Source: Flavobacterium gelatinilyticum (GTDB taxonomy: Bacteria; Bacteroidota; Bacteroidia; Flavobacteriales; Flavobacteriaceae). From it: 64,000 nt of DNA. Location of the stretch: contig NZ_CP114287.1 of NCBI RefSeq assembly GCF_027111295.1, positions 558,001-622,000 of the forward strand, written 5' to 3'. The translations under genes were made by a program, and so were the position numbers. The notes under the pieces are model-generated. The model was not told the origin of the DNA and did not search any database. It worked only from the letters and a program-made list of their open reading frames with translations. This document shows, one piece after another, positions 19,255-27,900 of the stretch (position 1 is the stretch's first letter; each line of letters starts with the position of its first letter).

Positions 19255-20754
19255 TTATTTGAATTCAAAAGTTGTATCATCAAGTTTATAAAGCACTACA
19301 TAGTGATTAGTAAGTCCAACAAGCAGATCACCACATACCTTAAACTTTATAATCTTTTCCTTTTCATGATTATATAGGTAAAAACTGAACTCGTAGCTTC
19401 TATCTCTTAAATTGTACACATCAACTATAGTAGCGTTTTTGAGAGCTTCTTCTGACTCGTACTTACCCAGCCTTTCAGAGCTGACAAAAAGGTACTTTCC
19501 CCAAGTGCTATTCCATTTCTGTATGAGAGGAGGCTGTCCAATCATACTATGTACTCTTGACGAATCTTCTTTCGCTATTTTTATATTCGCCCATGAAACA
19601 GTATCAATAGTTTTACCTTGGAAATTGGATTGGAGATTTTTTGCATCTGCAACCACAAAAGTGTTCCGATAGTAATAATTGTAAATTAGCTTATTCAATT
19701 GGGCATTGTATATAAGCATCCCGTCTGTATCAAATATCCCATCCGTTTGACGGGTAAGAATCTCTGCTAGCGAAACCTTCATGGGATTGCCGTTTTGCAA
19801 TATCCCCAGTATATTTAAGTTTTTTTTCTTATGTAATTGTCGAAAACCAAATCCATTATCAGTAGGTATCAATTCCGAAAAGGAAATTTTGCTGGTTACT
19901 TCCCCATTGACTTGCCAATCCGTAGTTTTACCTTGATAAATGACTGGAACCGTTCCATCATAAAGAAAGAATTTAGATCCTTCAATTCGAATTTGCGGAT
20001 TAGAAAACTTATATTTCTTAGAATTCTTAAAATTGATAGACACTGTTTTAACAATTTGCATAGAAGTATCAATTTCCAAAAGGTGTAACGGGGCCGAACT
20101 GTTTCCTAGGAAAATTGTTTTTCCATTGAAGCCTGCTATGTAATAAGAATTATATTTCAGTTCGATACTCTTGCCTTTTATAGCTGGGTGGTGGGGATAA
20201 CGTCTTAAAAAGGCATTATTACGATGAACTTTTTCTTCTGATAATAAAAATAACACTAACACTAATAAGGAACAGAGCGCAAAATTTGAACCAGCCAAAA
20301 CTAAAAATTTTATAAATCTTTGTTTACTTTCATTGTAAGAGAACCACAATGCTATAGCTGCCAAAAAAACAAATGCTAGATTGAAAATAAGATGTTCTTT
20401 CCATCCCATCTTTTCCAGAATTCCACCACATGAGCAAGGTATATAAGAGCTGAAATTGAGAATTATAAAAATATATGTTGTGAACATACTCATCATCCCC
20501 ATTCCTAGCCATAATCCTGCGCGGCGTGACTTTGGCATCGTTAGTAATAACGATATGACAATTTCGCTAATCGGTACACTCCATGCGACCATATCAGCAA
20601 AAGCGCTTAATAGAGGCGATTTTGCTATTTGAATGCGGAAGTGTTCAATTTGAAGCAACTTGCTTACTGACGCATAAACAAAAAGTAGTATATATAAAAG
20701 ACAGATAATATCAACTATATTTTTTTTAAATCCCGTTTTCGCATTCAGTATCAT
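19255..20754 (-). CDS. MauE/DoxX-like membrane protein with C-terminal propeller-like domain
   Basis: About 499 aa from the ATG at 20754; a TTG 24 nt upstream is rejected. The first 180 residues hold four to five membrane helices of the MauE/DoxX type, with a CSCGG motif in a loop, as in proteins that handle thiol redox in the envelope. After another helix (about 180-200), some 300 residues look periplasmic and rich in beta strands, possibly a propeller; I do not recognise it further. Pairing with the four-Cys secreted protein suggests they act together, for example in folding or processing. The fusion of MauE and a large periplasmic part is a known architecture in this phylum. Confidence 0.7.
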   Translation of the reverse strand: MILNAKTGFKKNIVDIICLLYILLFVYASVSKLLQIEHFRIQIAKSPLLSAFADMVAWSVPISEIVISLLLTMPKSRRAGLWLGMGMMSMFTTYIFIILNFSSYIPCSCGGILEKMGWKEHLIFNLAFVFLAAIALWFSYNESKQRFIKFLVLAGSNFALCSLLVLVLFLLSEEKVHRNNAFLRRYPHHPAIKGKSIELKYNSYYIAGFNGKTIFLGNSSAPLHLLEIDTSMQIVKTVSINFKNSKKYKFSNPQIRIEGSKFFLYDGTVPVIYQGKTTDWQVNGEVTSKISFSELIPTDNGFGFRQLHKKKNLNILGILQNGNPMKVSLAEILTRQTDGIFDTDGMLIYNAQLNKLIYNYYYRNTFVVADAKNLQSNFQGKTIDTVSWANIKIAKEDSSRVHSMIGQPPLIQKWNSTWGKYLFVSSERLGKYESEEALKNATIVDVYNLRDRSYEFSFYLYNHEKEKIIKFKVCGDLLVGLTNHYVVLYKLDDTTFEFK

Positions 20755-20834
20755 ATTTATTCGATTTGAATTCAACAATGTAAAATTCTGAATTCCAAAC
20801 TTATAACACTTATACTATCGGGATCAAAAATTAA

Positions 20835-21779
20835 TTATGAAGGATTAAAGTGATCCAATGGCAAAAAACCACCGGCTTTACCTCTGCCGAGTTCTTTAGG
20901 AGAAAATCCAAACTGCTTCTTGAATGATTTAGAAAAATTAGGGTAGCTGTTAAAACCATTCATAAAGGAAATATTCTTCAGCGGAATATCGGTCTGCTCT
21001 ATCATAAGGTAAGCCCTTTTTAGGCGCTGCTCTGTATAAAACTTGTATACACTTGTATGAAAAAAATGCCTGAATCCGTCTTTGAGTTTAAAATCATTTG
21101 TACCAAACTGTCTTGCCAGTTCCTTAACGGAGGGTAATGGCTCAGTCAAATTCGCCAGTACATAATCATAAACCCGCTGTATAAGTCTCGCGTCAGTTTG
21201 TTTGAAATTAGAATGCCTGCTTAAATTAATTTCAAATGATTCCGAAGCAGTTTCATTAAGCTGGAGAAAGGGGGCCACAAAACTAAGAACGGTAAACTTA
21301 CCGTCCGATAATCTCGATACCGAACACTCGGCGGTTACAATCAGCTTTTTGAATGTTATGAAATTCAGTGTAATGATCTCGCCTGATAAAAGCATTTCTT
21401 CCAATTCTTTTCTCTCAATGTCAGACATACTGCTGAAGTCATCGATTAAGAAATCCTGTATCGGGCGTCTAAGCATTTCTGCTGCATTATAACCCAAAAT
21501 TTCCAAGGCGCCCTGATTTACATTTTTTATGGAGTGGTCTTCATCTAAAATAAAAGTAGCAGGAGTTACCATCCTGTGGGTAATGTAGGGATTCACAAAA
21601 CCGGAATGAAATGCAGACTCTTTAAGTTCTTCGGCGACCATATTTACCAGAACCACCAGAGTTTCAATTTCATCATCATAAGTACTAAGGGGAATATGAC
21701 CATTGAAGTTGCCCCGTGCTATCTCAAATAACATCTTGTGCATTGATAGTAGCCGCTTGCGATTGTGGGGTCTCTTCAT
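20835..21779 (-). CDS. PAS domain-containing AraC-family regulator
   Basis: This 314-aa protein has an N-terminal HAMP-like helical stretch (1-60), a PAS domain at about 70-180 (FILDEDHSIKNVNQGALEILGYNAAEMLRRP) and an AraC/XylS pair of helix-turn-helix motifs at about 210-305 (YPNFSKSFKKQFGFSPKELG). No membrane segment is seen, so it would sense a small cytoplasmic ligand or redox state through PAS. It lies 45 nt downstream of the STAS-like gene, on the same strand and divergent from the oxoamine synthase gene, which may be its target. Confidence 0.85.
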   Translation of the reverse strand: MKRPHNRKRLLSMHKMLFEIARGNFNGHIPLSTYDDEIETLVVLVNMVAEELKESAFHSGFVNPYITHRMVTPATFILDEDHSIKNVNQGALEILGYNAAEMLRRPIQDFLIDDFSSMSDIERKELEEMLLSGEIITLNFITFKKLIVTAECSVSRLSDGKFTVLSFVAPFLQLNETASESFEINLSRHSNFKQTDARLIQRVYDYVLANLTEPLPSVKELARQFGTNDFKLKDGFRHFFHTSVYKFYTEQRLKRAYLMIEQTDIPLKNISFMNGFNSYPNFSKSFKKQFGFSPKELGRGKAGGFLPLDHFNPS

Positions 21780-21824
21780 CGGTCGTGATTTTATTTATAT
21801 ATGTCTGCCCAGTTAGATCATTTT

Positions 21825-22208
21825 CTAAAGAAAGCCTTTAAGATAATCCAGTGCCTCCTGCTCAATAGTAAAAATTCTTGTAGGCACAGATGGCTTGCTG
21901 ATTTCCAGATAAAAAGTGCTCATCGTCATTGAAACGTTTTCACTGCCAATCAATGCGACTGCTTTTGCAAGCAGAGATCCGGATTTAGCCAGATAGTCTC
22001 TAGCTGCTTTGTCAATCGAGGCTATGCCTCTGGTATCACAAAATACTGGTAATTGTCTCTCATTTTGAAATGCAATCCTGTCAGCTACAACACGCATAGC
22101 CACTTCTAAATCAATTGCAGTATTGGGCTTGTATTCGAAAAAAAGAATTCCCTTTTCAATCCAAAACCTCGCATTTCGATTCTCATAAGATTCATGTGCC
22201 GCAATCAT
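21825..22208 (-). CDS. STAS/SpoIIAA-like small protein (DUF7793-like)
   Basis: This 127-aa soluble protein has the alternating strand-helix pattern of STAS/SpoIIAA-like folds (RFWIEKGILFFEYKP; LPVFCDTRGIASIDKAARDYL). Proteins of this type in Bacteroidota are encoded with PAS-AraC regulators, as here. It has no obvious phosphorylatable serine motif that I can name. It probably partners the PAS-AraC protein in signal input. It is transcribed divergently from the oxoamine synthase gene across a 252-nt AT-rich spacer. Confidence 0.6.
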   Translation of the reverse strand: MIAAHESYENRNARFWIEKGILFFEYKPNTAIDLEVAMRVVADRIAFQNERQLPVFCDTRGIASIDKAARDYLAKSGSLLAKAVALIGSENVSMTMSTFYLEISKPSVPTRIFTIEQEALDYLKGFL

Positions 22209-22460
22209 GTCCTATCAGTTTTTAAATAAAGGGTTATAATTTAACAAAAATATAAAGATTAAGAAACATTATAATTGTCAATTGTGGATTATTTCTTGCA
22301 AAACACACTAATTTGTTGTTAAATCGGGAATTACCCTTGCCAAATTGGGAGTAAAATATCTGTCAATAAAAATACTTTCAAATTTTATAAGGAATTTTAG
22401 ATGTCTGTTTTCCAGATATTTAAAAATAATAATTCTAAAACTTAAAAAACCTTATAAAAA

Positions 22461-24887
22461 ATGGCAAAAATAAAACACAACAATTTTATTGATACAGTCG
22501 ATACCGTTTTTTCAAATGCAAAAGAAAAAGGCATATTACACCTTTACGCTGAAGGTGAATATCTCAATGGGCGAAGCATAAAAATTAACGGAAACGAAAT
22601 GCTCCATTTCGGAACTACAGGATATCTTGGACTCGAACAGGACAAAAGGCTAAAAGAGGCAGCAATAAGCGCCATTACTAATTATGGAACGCAGTTCCCG
22701 CTTTCTAAAACTTATCTTTCCCATCCCTTATATGCGGAACTGGAAAGCAAGATTGAGCAGATGTACAGTATAAAGCCAATCATAACTAAGAACAGTACCC
22801 TTGGACATATGGCAATCATCCCAACCCTGATAAGAGATGAAGATGCCGTTATTATTGATCATCAGGCTCATTGGAGTGTGCAGAATGCTTGTCAGATTCT
22901 TAAGCTAAGGGGAATACCAGTGGAGATGATACGCCATAATAATCTCGAAATGCTGGAGGACAAAATTCGAATGATGCAGGGGAAATCGGGGAAAATATGG
23001 TACATGGCGGATGGTGTTTATTCAATGTACGGGGATTATGCGCCGGTACAAGAGCTGTTGAACCTTGCCAGAAAGTATCCGCAGCTCCACCTCTATTTTG
23101 ATGATGTCCATGGAATGAGCTGGAAAGGAAAAAATGGAACAGGTTTTATCTTTGACAGTATTGGAACGTTAGAAGAAAATATTGTGGTTGTCAGCACGCT
23201 GAGCAAAACTTTTGGTGCCAGCGGCGCAACATTTTTCTGCACCGATCGTAAATTACGCGAAAAGATTAAAACTTTTGGCGGTCCTCTTACCTTCTCAGCT
23301 CAGCTTGAACCTGCATCAGTTGCCGCTGCCATCGCATCCTGCGAAATACATCTCTCTGCGGAAATCTATGAGCGCCAAGCTGCACTTGCAAAAAAAACAG
23401 CCCATTTCAGCAAGCTCCTTTCAAACAGCAATCTGCCCCTAGTCTCTGAAAATGATTCTCCAGTTTTCTTTCTTGGAATGGGCACCCCAGCTACTGCTTA
23501 TAATTTTACAAAGCGCCTTTTCTCAGATGGGTTTTATCTCAACCTTGGCATTTATCCGGCAGTACCTATAAAAAATACCGGAATCCGTATCACGATATCG
23601 GCGCATAATAAAATTGAAGATATTACAGATCTTGCCCGTGCAATGGATCACCACTTTCATAAAGCTGTAGAAGAAACAGGAAGCAGTGACCAGAAAATAC
23701 GACAGGCTTTTAGAATTGATATAAAAACTAAGCTTCCTGCTGTAAAACAGCAAACTCAACTGCTGCAGATTGAAGAGACAGCAACAATAGCGAACATAGA
23801 CAAGCATGAATGGAACAAATATCTGGGTGCTCATAATATTTTGGATTGGGAAGGAATGCAGTATCTCGAGCAGACTTTCGCAAACGCTCAGGATCCTGGC
23901 AATAAATGGGATTTTTTCTATTATATTATCCGTGACCAGAACATGCAAGTGGTTTTAATGACCTACTGTACATTGGGGTTCTGGAAAGATGATATGCTGG
24001 CTACAGAATCTGTATCAAGGCACATTGAAGAAATTAGAAAAACAGACCCCATGCATATGACTTCCAAAGTATTAAGTACCGGCTCATTATTTACTGAAGG
24101 ACTGCATTGCTATATCGACAAGGATCATCCTCTGGCAGAGCATTCAATGAGAATGCTATTAAATAAGCTTGAGGAATCATACAATTTGCTGGATGCCGAC
24201 ATGCTCGTTCTGCGTGATTTTGAAACCGGATTCCGCTGGGATGAAATGATAAGAAATCAAGGGTATTTTAGAATCGATATGCCAGAATCATGTGTTATTG
24301 AAAATAAAAACTTCCCGGCAGTTGAGAATTATGGTTCCCTGCTTTCTACGCGTTCACGCCAGCATTTCAATCGGGAAATACTGCCTTACGAAAAATTCTA
24401 TGCTGTTGAAATAAAAGATTGCCTCAACAAAGAAGAACTAAATAGGGCGTACCAGCTATACTGCAACGTAAAGGAACGCAACCTTGCTATAAATACCTTT
24501 ACATACAAAAGTGAAGTATTTGAAAATATGAACAGCTGTCCAAACTGGGAGTTTATAATTCTTACCTTCAAAGATGCCCCTGAAAAGAATTTCGTTGGGA
24601 TAATGTTCTGCTATAAAAATTCAGGAAATGTATATGTACCTGAACTTATAGGCATGGACTACATTGCGGGCGACGGCTTCAACTTGTACAGACAGCTTTT
24701 GTACCAAACAATCAAAAGAGCACGAGAGCTTGAAATTGGACGAATTGATTTCGGCATATCTGCAAGTTTTGAGAAGAAAAAACTTGGCGCTTCTGTAATA
24801 CCGAAAGTGGCTTATGTACAGGCCAGGGATAACTACGCTATGGAATTAATGCAGACACTGCAGAATGAAACCAATACTGCGCGCTGA
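22461..24887 (+). CDS. Bifunctional alpha-oxoamine synthase (PLP) / GNAT acyltransferase
   Basis: This 808-aa protein fuses two domains. Residues 1-410 are a fold-type I PLP enzyme of the alpha-oxoamine synthase family (AONS, serine palmitoyltransferase, CqsA), with the PLP lysine K249 in STLSKTFGASG and the pocket motif DDVHGMSW. Such enzymes join an amino acid and an acyl thioester with loss of CO2. Residues 450-800 are GNAT-like, with a long C-terminal lobe (LIGMDYIAG...ELEIGRIDFGISASFEKKKLG). No complete biotin, heme or sphingolipid pathway is nearby, so the product is probably a special acyl-amino compound such as a signal or lipid. The gene sits between regulators and rteC. Confidence 0.85.
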   Translation: MAKIKHNNFIDTVDTVFSNAKEKGILHLYAEGEYLNGRSIKINGNEMLHFGTTGYLGLEQDKRLKEAAISAITNYGTQFPLSKTYLSHPLYAELESKIEQMYSIKPIITKNSTLGHMAIIPTLIRDEDAVIIDHQAHWSVQNACQILKLRGIPVEMIRHNNLEMLEDKIRMMQGKSGKIWYMADGVYSMYGDYAPVQELLNLARKYPQLHLYFDDVHGMSWKGKNGTGFIFDSIGTLEENIVVVSTLSKTFGASGATFFCTDRKLREKIKTFGGPLTFSAQLEPASVAAAIASCEIHLSAEIYERQAALAKKTAHFSKLLSNSNLPLVSENDSPVFFLGMGTPATAYNFTKRLFSDGFYLNLGIYPAVPIKNTGIRITISAHNKIEDITDLARAMDHHFHKAVEETGSSDQKIRQAFRIDIKTKLPAVKQQTQLLQIEETATIANIDKHEWNKYLGAHNILDWEGMQYLEQTFANAQDPGNKWDFFYYIIRDQNMQVVLMTYCTLGFWKDDMLATESVSRHIEEIRKTDPMHMTSKVLSTGSLFTEGLHCYIDKDHPLAEHSMRMLLNKLEESYNLLDADMLVLRDFETGFRWDEMIRNQGYFRIDMPESCVIENKNFPAVENYGSLLSTRSRQHFNREILPYEKFYAVEIKDCLNKEELNRAYQLYCNVKERNLAINTFTYKSEVFENMNSCPNWEFIILTFKDAPEKNFVGIMFCYKNSGNVYVPELIGMDYIAGDGFNLYRQLLYQTIKRARELEIGRIDFGISASFEKKKLGASVIPKVAYVQARDNYAMELMQTLQNETNTAR

Positions 24888-24942
24888 TATAATACATTTT
24901 AATTTTCAACGAAAAGTAACGTCATAATGTATCTGGGCAGCA

Positions 24943-25839
24943 ATGCCCATGCTTTTACTTGTTCAAATACATCTAAATTCTGTTGCCATGATAAGATCGA
25001 CATGTGAGAACGCACTTCAGGTTATTCGAAAAGCAGAACAGGAATTCAGCTTAGACCCTGAACATATAATTGAAAAATCCTACCACATGACTACCGTGCT
25101 TCGAAACTTGCTTAGTACGGTTAAAAAAAATGTTTTAGAAAAAGGATTCTCCGATGAAAATGAAGAGATTAATTTTTTCAAAAGTATCAAACCCCAGATA
25201 CTGGGAAAATTGATTTTCTATAATAAAGTTTTCCGAATTGAGGCGGCCTGCCCGGTTGTAACGGGAAAAATGCATCATAAATATTTTTCCAATGAGCTCA
25301 ATCTCCTTAAGCAGGAATATAAAGAGCACTTTTATAACACTGATTTTTATCGCTACTACCGCACGGGAAGAACCGAATGGGACCACCATTTTTTTTGTCG
25401 GGGAAAAATAGATCTTCATGAGGGAGTTAATAGTTTTGTTTTTGAAATTGACACTCAATTTTCCACCTATTATGATTATAAGGTAGCCCGCATAATTGCT
25501 AACGAAATGCTCAATAGTTACCTCGTTTCTAAAATTGAACCTGACACCCAGCAGACCGCCATTTTTTCAGACGGAAATACAGCAAACAGAGACTTTTTCT
25601 GGACAGATTCAAAGAATGCTCTGATCGAATTAATTTACGCACTTCACGCATCAGGCAGTATTTCTCATGGAAAAGCCGGCATTCGTAAAATCAGCATGGT
25701 TTTCCAGCTGCTTTTCAGGATCCAGCTCGGCGATGTTCATCATGCCTTTCATAGAATGAAAGACAGGGCTGACAGCAAAAGTATTTTTCTGGATCAGCTG
25801 AAATTATCGCTTAAACAGCACATGGAAAAAGAGGTCTAA
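24943..25839 (+). CDS. rteC: RteC-family regulator of ICE excision
   Basis: This 298-aa protein has the RteC pattern: an N-terminal helical part (FFKSIKPQILGKLIFYNKVFRIE), a middle YYRTGRTEWDHHFF block and a C-terminal DNA-binding half (FFWTDSKNALIELIYALHASGSI...RKISMVFQLLFRIQLGDVHHAF). In CTnDOT, RteC binds an inverted repeat and activates the excision operon xis2c-xis2d-orf3-exc. Here the genes for a small HTH protein, a DUF3945/4099 protein and topoisomerase III follow in that order. No rteA/rteB two-component pair is seen; the PAS-AraC and oxoamine synthase genes occupy that position. Confidence 0.85.
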   Translation: MPMLLLVQIHLNSVAMIRSTCENALQVIRKAEQEFSLDPEHIIEKSYHMTTVLRNLLSTVKKNVLEKGFSDENEEINFFKSIKPQILGKLIFYNKVFRIEAACPVVTGKMHHKYFSNELNLLKQEYKEHFYNTDFYRYYRTGRTEWDHHFFCRGKIDLHEGVNSFVFEIDTQFSTYYDYKVARIIANEMLNSYLVSKIEPDTQQTAIFSDGNTANRDFFWTDSKNALIELIYALHASGSISHGKAGIRKISMVFQLLFRIQLGDVHHAFHRMKDRADSKSIFLDQLKLSLKQHMEKEV

Positions 25840-25865
25840 TTTTTTTTTAAAACTTGTAATTTTCT

Positions 25866-26058
25866 TGCCAATGAGATGCAATTGGCATTAAATAACTACT
25901 AGCATACAATTACTTCTATATGCTCAAGTACCCCAGTAAATCAGCAACTCATCGTAATTTTTATTCCGTTAAAATTTTCATAAAACAGCATTTTACATTG
26001 GCTGATATTGGCAATGAAAAACTTTTGCCATTAGCAATTTTGCATCAGTAATGTAAAA
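25866..26058. promoter_or_regulatory. Inverted-repeat cluster upstream of the excision operon
   Basis: TGCCAAT (25866-25872) and ATTGGCA (25881-25887) form an inverted repeat. ATTGGC recurs at 25997 and 26007, opposed by TGCCATT at 26026-26032. A perfect 9-bp pair TTTTACATT (25991-25999) / AATGTAAAA (26050-26058) encloses the second group. This is the expected place for RteC or Xis binding. Confidence 0.45.
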
Positions 26059-26067
26059 CACACAGCC

Positions 26068-26376
26068 ATGAATATAGACAGAATGGAATTCATTTCCTGG
26101 ATGGAACGAATCATAGAACGTTTCGATCTTTTGAGCGCGCATATCAGTGAACTTGAAAAAAAACGCGGAAGTGTTGACGGTGAAGAGCTATTGGATAATC
26201 AAGATATATTGCAGATGCTTAAAATAAGCGGGAGATCACTACAGCGTTACCGATCAATCGGTAAGCTGCCCTATTATACAATCAGCGGAAAAATATATTA
26301 TAAACTATCGGATGTACACCAGTTCATCAGAGAAAGTATCAATGTCCGAATGCCAAAAACATACGCCAAGGAGTGA
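26068..26376 (+). CDS. Small helix-turn-helix protein, excisionase-like
   Basis: This 102-aa protein has an N-terminal helix and a MerR/excisionase-type winged helix at about residues 45-95 (QDILQMLKISGRSLQRYRSIGKLPYYTI, then IYYKLSDVHQFI). It matches the small HTH proteins Xis2c/Xis2d of CTnDOT in size and place, which bend att DNA and help excision. The inverted-repeat cluster directly upstream supports control by RteC. Confidence 0.75.
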   Translation: MNIDRMEFISWMERIIERFDLLSAHISELEKKRGSVDGEELLDNQDILQMLKISGRSLQRYRSIGKLPYYTISGKIYYKLSDVHQFIRESINVRMPKTYAKE

Positions 26377-26457
26377 AAAATAGGGCCAATAGATTCCAGC
26401 TTTTAGTGAGCTACTTTTCACCTTTTAATTTCGCAATTGAATTTAAAATTAAAGATC

Positions 26458-27894
26458 ATGAGCGAACAAATTAAAGATACACTAAATACTCCTGAAGAGT
26501 TATCAGATATACTGCTGGTATTCGATAAAGAGAAAAAGAAAATCATGGCGGTAAAAGGCATTGACCAAAATGGTAATCTGGAAACTGTTGACCCGACCCA
26601 CAAAAATCAGAATCAATTTATGCGGGTAGACAAGCACGGGGATGTGTTTTCTAATTTCTTTTCTAATTTTTTCAGCCAACTGAAGAACCCAACTAATTTT
26701 TCTTTCTTCAAAATCCCTGCTCTGCTGGCTGTTGATACTTCAAAAGAGATGCAGAAACATGTAGATCATCCTACACCTGAAGGTGAGCAATTAATGAAAC
26801 AGCACGAAGTAAAAGATTATAAACAAAAAAATGAAATTAATATGGAAACAGCACAGACAAATCCGGAAACAAGTGAATACAAATACAAACCGGAACAGAT
26901 CGATTGGGAAACATTAAACCATTTAGGTTTAAGCAAAGAAAAACTTGAAAAAATGAGTCTGCTTGATCCCCTGCTAAAAGGATACAAAACAAATGAGCTT
27001 GTACCGGTAAGTCTTAACCTTGGTACTGCCGTCACCAGAATGGATGCCCGTTTATCGCTTAAACAAAACGACGAAGGACAGGTCGTATTGGCCATTCATG
27101 GCATCCGAAAAGAACCTAATCTGAATTATCCTTTTTTCGGTCACGAATTCAGCAAGGAAGATAAAGACAATCTACTGCAAACAGGCAATATGGGACGTGT
27201 AGTGAATCTAACCAATCCAAAAAACAATGAAATCATGCCCTCCATTATCAGTATAGACAGACTAACTAATGAAGTCGTGGCTTTGCGCGCGGATTTCATT
27301 AAAATTCCCGATGAAATTAAAGGAGTTAAGTTGAGTGAAGAGCAAAAACAAACTTTATTTGAAGGGAAACCACTTCCATTGGAAGGTATGGTTTCCAAGA
27401 AAGGAACTGCCTTTGATGCATCTGTGCAATTCAATGCCGATAAACGTTTTGTTGAATTTCTCTTTGACCGAAATGATTCAAATAAACAGACACAAAGCAA
27501 TCAGCAGAACCAAACTCAGGGAGCACCAAAAAACTTTAGGGATAAAGAACTCGATAATGAGCAATATCAAAAGCTCAAAGATGGCCAGACTGTTTATATC
27601 AGCGGCTTAGTGGATAAAAAAGGGAAAGAATACAATGGATATATTACTTACAACGAGGAAACCAATAAAACAGATTTTTCATTTCAAAATCCAGATAAAA
27701 TCAAAGAACAGATAAAACCTTCTGAAGCGCATAAAACACAGACCGCCGTCAATTCCGAAGGCAAAACTAATGAAGCTACCAAGAACATACAGGAGCCTTT
27801 AAAATCAGGACAGACAAATCCTGAGAACAAGAAACAGCAGGAAAAACAAGAAGAATCTGATGCACCTTCTAAATCAAAAGGGCGTAAAATGTAA
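26458..27894 (+). CDS. DUF3945/DUF4099-domain protein of the excision operon
   Basis: About 478 aa from the ATG at 26458; an upstream ATG at 26437 is also possible. The N-terminal part (ILLVFDKEKKKIMAVKGID) and the middle DUF4099/DUF3945 blocks (WETLNHLGLSKEKLEKM; LLKGYKTNELVPVSLNLG; EGKPLPLEGMV) are typical of the orf3-like protein encoded before topoisomerase III in Bacteroidota ICEs. The C-terminus is a low-complexity Lys/Gln/Glu tail. No enzyme motif is seen. It is probably a DNA-associated accessory protein. It is 6 nt upstream of topB. Confidence 0.8.
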   Translation: MSEQIKDTLNTPEELSDILLVFDKEKKKIMAVKGIDQNGNLETVDPTHKNQNQFMRVDKHGDVFSNFFSNFFSQLKNPTNFSFFKIPALLAVDTSKEMQKHVDHPTPEGEQLMKQHEVKDYKQKNEINMETAQTNPETSEYKYKPEQIDWETLNHLGLSKEKLEKMSLLDPLLKGYKTNELVPVSLNLGTAVTRMDARLSLKQNDEGQVVLAIHGIRKEPNLNYPFFGHEFSKEDKDNLLQTGNMGRVVNLTNPKNNEIMPSIISIDRLTNEVVALRADFIKIPDEIKGVKLSEEQKQTLFEGKPLPLEGMVSKKGTAFDASVQFNADKRFVEFLFDRNDSNKQTQSNQQNQTQGAPKNFRDKELDNEQYQKLKDGQTVYISGLVDKKGKEYNGYITYNEETNKTDFSFQNPDKIKEQIKPSEAHKTQTAVNSEGKTNEATKNIQEPLKSGQTNPENKKQQEKQEESDAPSKSKGRKM

Positions 27895-27900
27895 TAAGAT

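Noticed and set aside
25841..26067. CRISPR-like repeats
   Set aside because: The TTGGC/GCCAA motifs vary in spacing and orientation, so they fit protein-binding sites rather than a CRISPR array. No other array-like repeats were seen in the window.
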